In this document: in pieces, positions 62,541 through 64,000 of the stretch | How positions within the stretch are numbered: the first letter of the stretch is position 1 | Layout of the letters: every line of letters begins with the position of its first letter | From: Zychaea mexicana | Taxonomy: Eukaryota > Mucoromycota > Mucoromycetes > Mucorales > Lichtheimiaceae | Length of the DNA: 64,000 nt | Direction of reading: 5' to 3' | NCBI RefSeq assembly: GCF_025766255.1 | Contig: NW_026516665.1 | Location: forward strand, 310,001 to 374,000 | Made by a program: the position numbers and the translations under genes | The notes under the pieces: model-generated | What the model was told of the DNA's origin: nothing | The model's input: the letters and a program-made list of their open reading frames with translations, nothing else | Database searches by the model: none

Positions 62541-64000
62541 CTGTTGCAACCGTGGGCCACTGCCATTGACATTGTATTTATTTTTGTGACCTAATAACAT
62601 ACACAACTTGTAACGATGTAGTTAATGCACTCTTTTTTCTATTAATAATTCATATACAAATACATGCAGCTTGAACTGGCGAGCATCACCCTGCATATGC
62701 ATTTCTTCTTTGCTTTTTACCATTCTTGAGATTGTTTGAGATTTGTTGCCACAATCAGAAGCATGATGTATCTATAAAAAACACCACTGAACCTTCCTTG
62801 ATTGCTTCTTCTCGAGGAGACTGTCAGAAACAACGGTGGATACATTCCCGCGAGTTCCAAGCAGACGACTATTGCTCCCGACGCTGGCAAAGTTGTATAT
62901 TGTACTATTTGCGTGTTACTATGTGTCCAAGCATGGCAGCTTCTATTGATGCTCTGATCAAACTGATACATCAAACTGTGAATAGACGCACGAACGAATA
63001 ATTCGATATGGCGGGAACCAACTTATTGCCATATACGGAAAGCTGTTGACACTGTATACTGGCTCTACAAAGCGCCAGGTAATCTGACTGTACTAAACAT
63101 GCTCTTATCAAACAGGTATTTCACTTGCCAATGTAAGAACATATGCGGTTGTTGATGTAAAAGTGTACGGCATTTAGCTATGTAAAAGTGCTACGCCAGA
63201 GAGCAAGTCACCAAGAATCCCATACTCCGGCAAAACCCTCTGTATAACTTCATACATTTCCTGACTTCATATGACCCATTCTATATTTTAAACCTTCACA
63301 GCCAAGCCAATTCTTGAGAGTTACAATCTACAGTTGATCTACACACTCTCTTACTCAGTAGTACATGCTACGTACCATGGAGACCCGATTTTTTTAATAG
63401 AAGCTACGATCACCAATAATATGTCGTAAAAAAATCAAAACGCTGAGCGACTCAAACATTCTGTAGCACAAAATAGGGTTGCAAAGGTGAAAGGATAATC
63501 CATGATGTATAAAAGCTAGTTTGTCCGATGACGACATTGTATATCCAATGCAATGAACGCAGAAGATCATACACATTGATCTTTTTTCTTTGGGGGGGAG
63601 GGTGGAGTGCTCTGTGTATGGCTGCGCGCCACCACCTGTACTACAGTGTTATTTAGGTGATGAGTTTGCTGGCTGTTGTCGAGGGATACAAAATCCCAAA
63701 TTCGTTGTTATCGGCACTCTCGCGTGCGTTTTTGCCTTACATGCGCCATTTTCGCCTCACTCTGCTGAGCCATATATCATTTACCTATAGTAGCAGTAGT
63801 CGACTGCGACTATTATACTACTAACTGTTATTAATAGGGTTTCACACGAACGTGGGGCACGTCAAATTGTTTTGCGATGCTGCTGCACGCCCTGTTACGT
63901 AAAGTGGTACGGGTATAACAAAATAAATGACGGGAATAAGGAAAATAGTGCAGCAAATATTTGTACCAATCCTATAGCGGTAGTTACAAGGCTCGTTAGC
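62541..64000. other. 3' flank of pyruvate kinase and unassigned sequence
   Basis: The first 100 bp are T-rich and probably the pyruvate kinase 3' UTR. The rest contains only short frames without start context or family; the largest (62726-63001 and 63590-63790) look random. Confidence 0.55.

Noticed and set aside
62541..64000. tRNA or small RNA genes in the terminal gap and other intergenic stretches
   Set aside because: No B-box with a plausible acceptor stem was found on either strand by eye; a covariance search was not possible.

Overview
This window is nuclear DNA from a filamentous, early-diverging fungus, most likely Mucoromycota (Mucorales). The evidence is: many short GT-AG introns of about 45-140 nt, intron-rich conserved genes (18 exons in the tubulin cofactor D gene), fungal-type proteins (PDR-type ABC transporter, GH17 cell-wall glucanase, Bmt5, Csm3/Swi3), glutamine-rich low-complexity tracts, and AT-rich gaps holding decayed coding sequence. 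The genus cannot be fixed from the sequence alone. No tRNA, rRNA, CRISPR array or bacterial-type feature was seen.

Layout. 1-7.4 kb: a secreted GH17 beta-1,3-glucanase and a 1624-residue kinesin-4-like motor, both on the minus strand. 7.4-10 kb: no supported gene. 10-18 kb: urease accessory UreF (-), mitochondrial ClpX (+), replication-fork protein Csm3/Swi3/TIPIN (-) and an inositol/sugar porter with a cysteine-rich PSI-like loop (-). 18.8-23.7 kb: a full-size PDR ABC exporter (-). 23.7-30.3 kb: a gene-poor stretch with broken coding relics on both strands. 30.3-32.2 kb: a Tom20-MYND-SET fusion gene (-) whose first exon carries a one-base frame break in a run of nine A. 32.6-36 kb: an unidentified minus-strand gene apparently split by a decayed DDE transposon lying antisense in its intron. 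36.7-42.8 kb: Bmt5 rRNA methyltransferase and tubulin cofactor D, closely spaced on the minus strand. 43-46 kb: an ankyrin protein (+) that shares a 166-bp divergent promoter with TBCD and converges on a G-protein beta subunit (-). 46.5-51.8 kb: two intact PIAS/Siz SUMO E3 ligase genes in head-to-head inverted orientation. 51.8-58.1 kb: no supported gene. 58.1-62.5 kb: a two-finger C2H2 transcription factor (-) and pyruvate kinase (+). 62.5-64 kb: nothing recognised.

Exon models were built by hand. Splice sites were accepted only where reading phase was kept and the conserved family sequence read through, and the exon lengths of each intact model sum to whole codons. The genes are mostly unrelated housekeeping, transport and signalling functions, not a pathway cluster. 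The strongest observations are the inverted SUMO-ligase pair with a near-identical central tract that includes introns (gene conversion), the Tom20-SET fusion with a degenerate SET motif and an A9 frame break, and the gene split by an antisense transposon.
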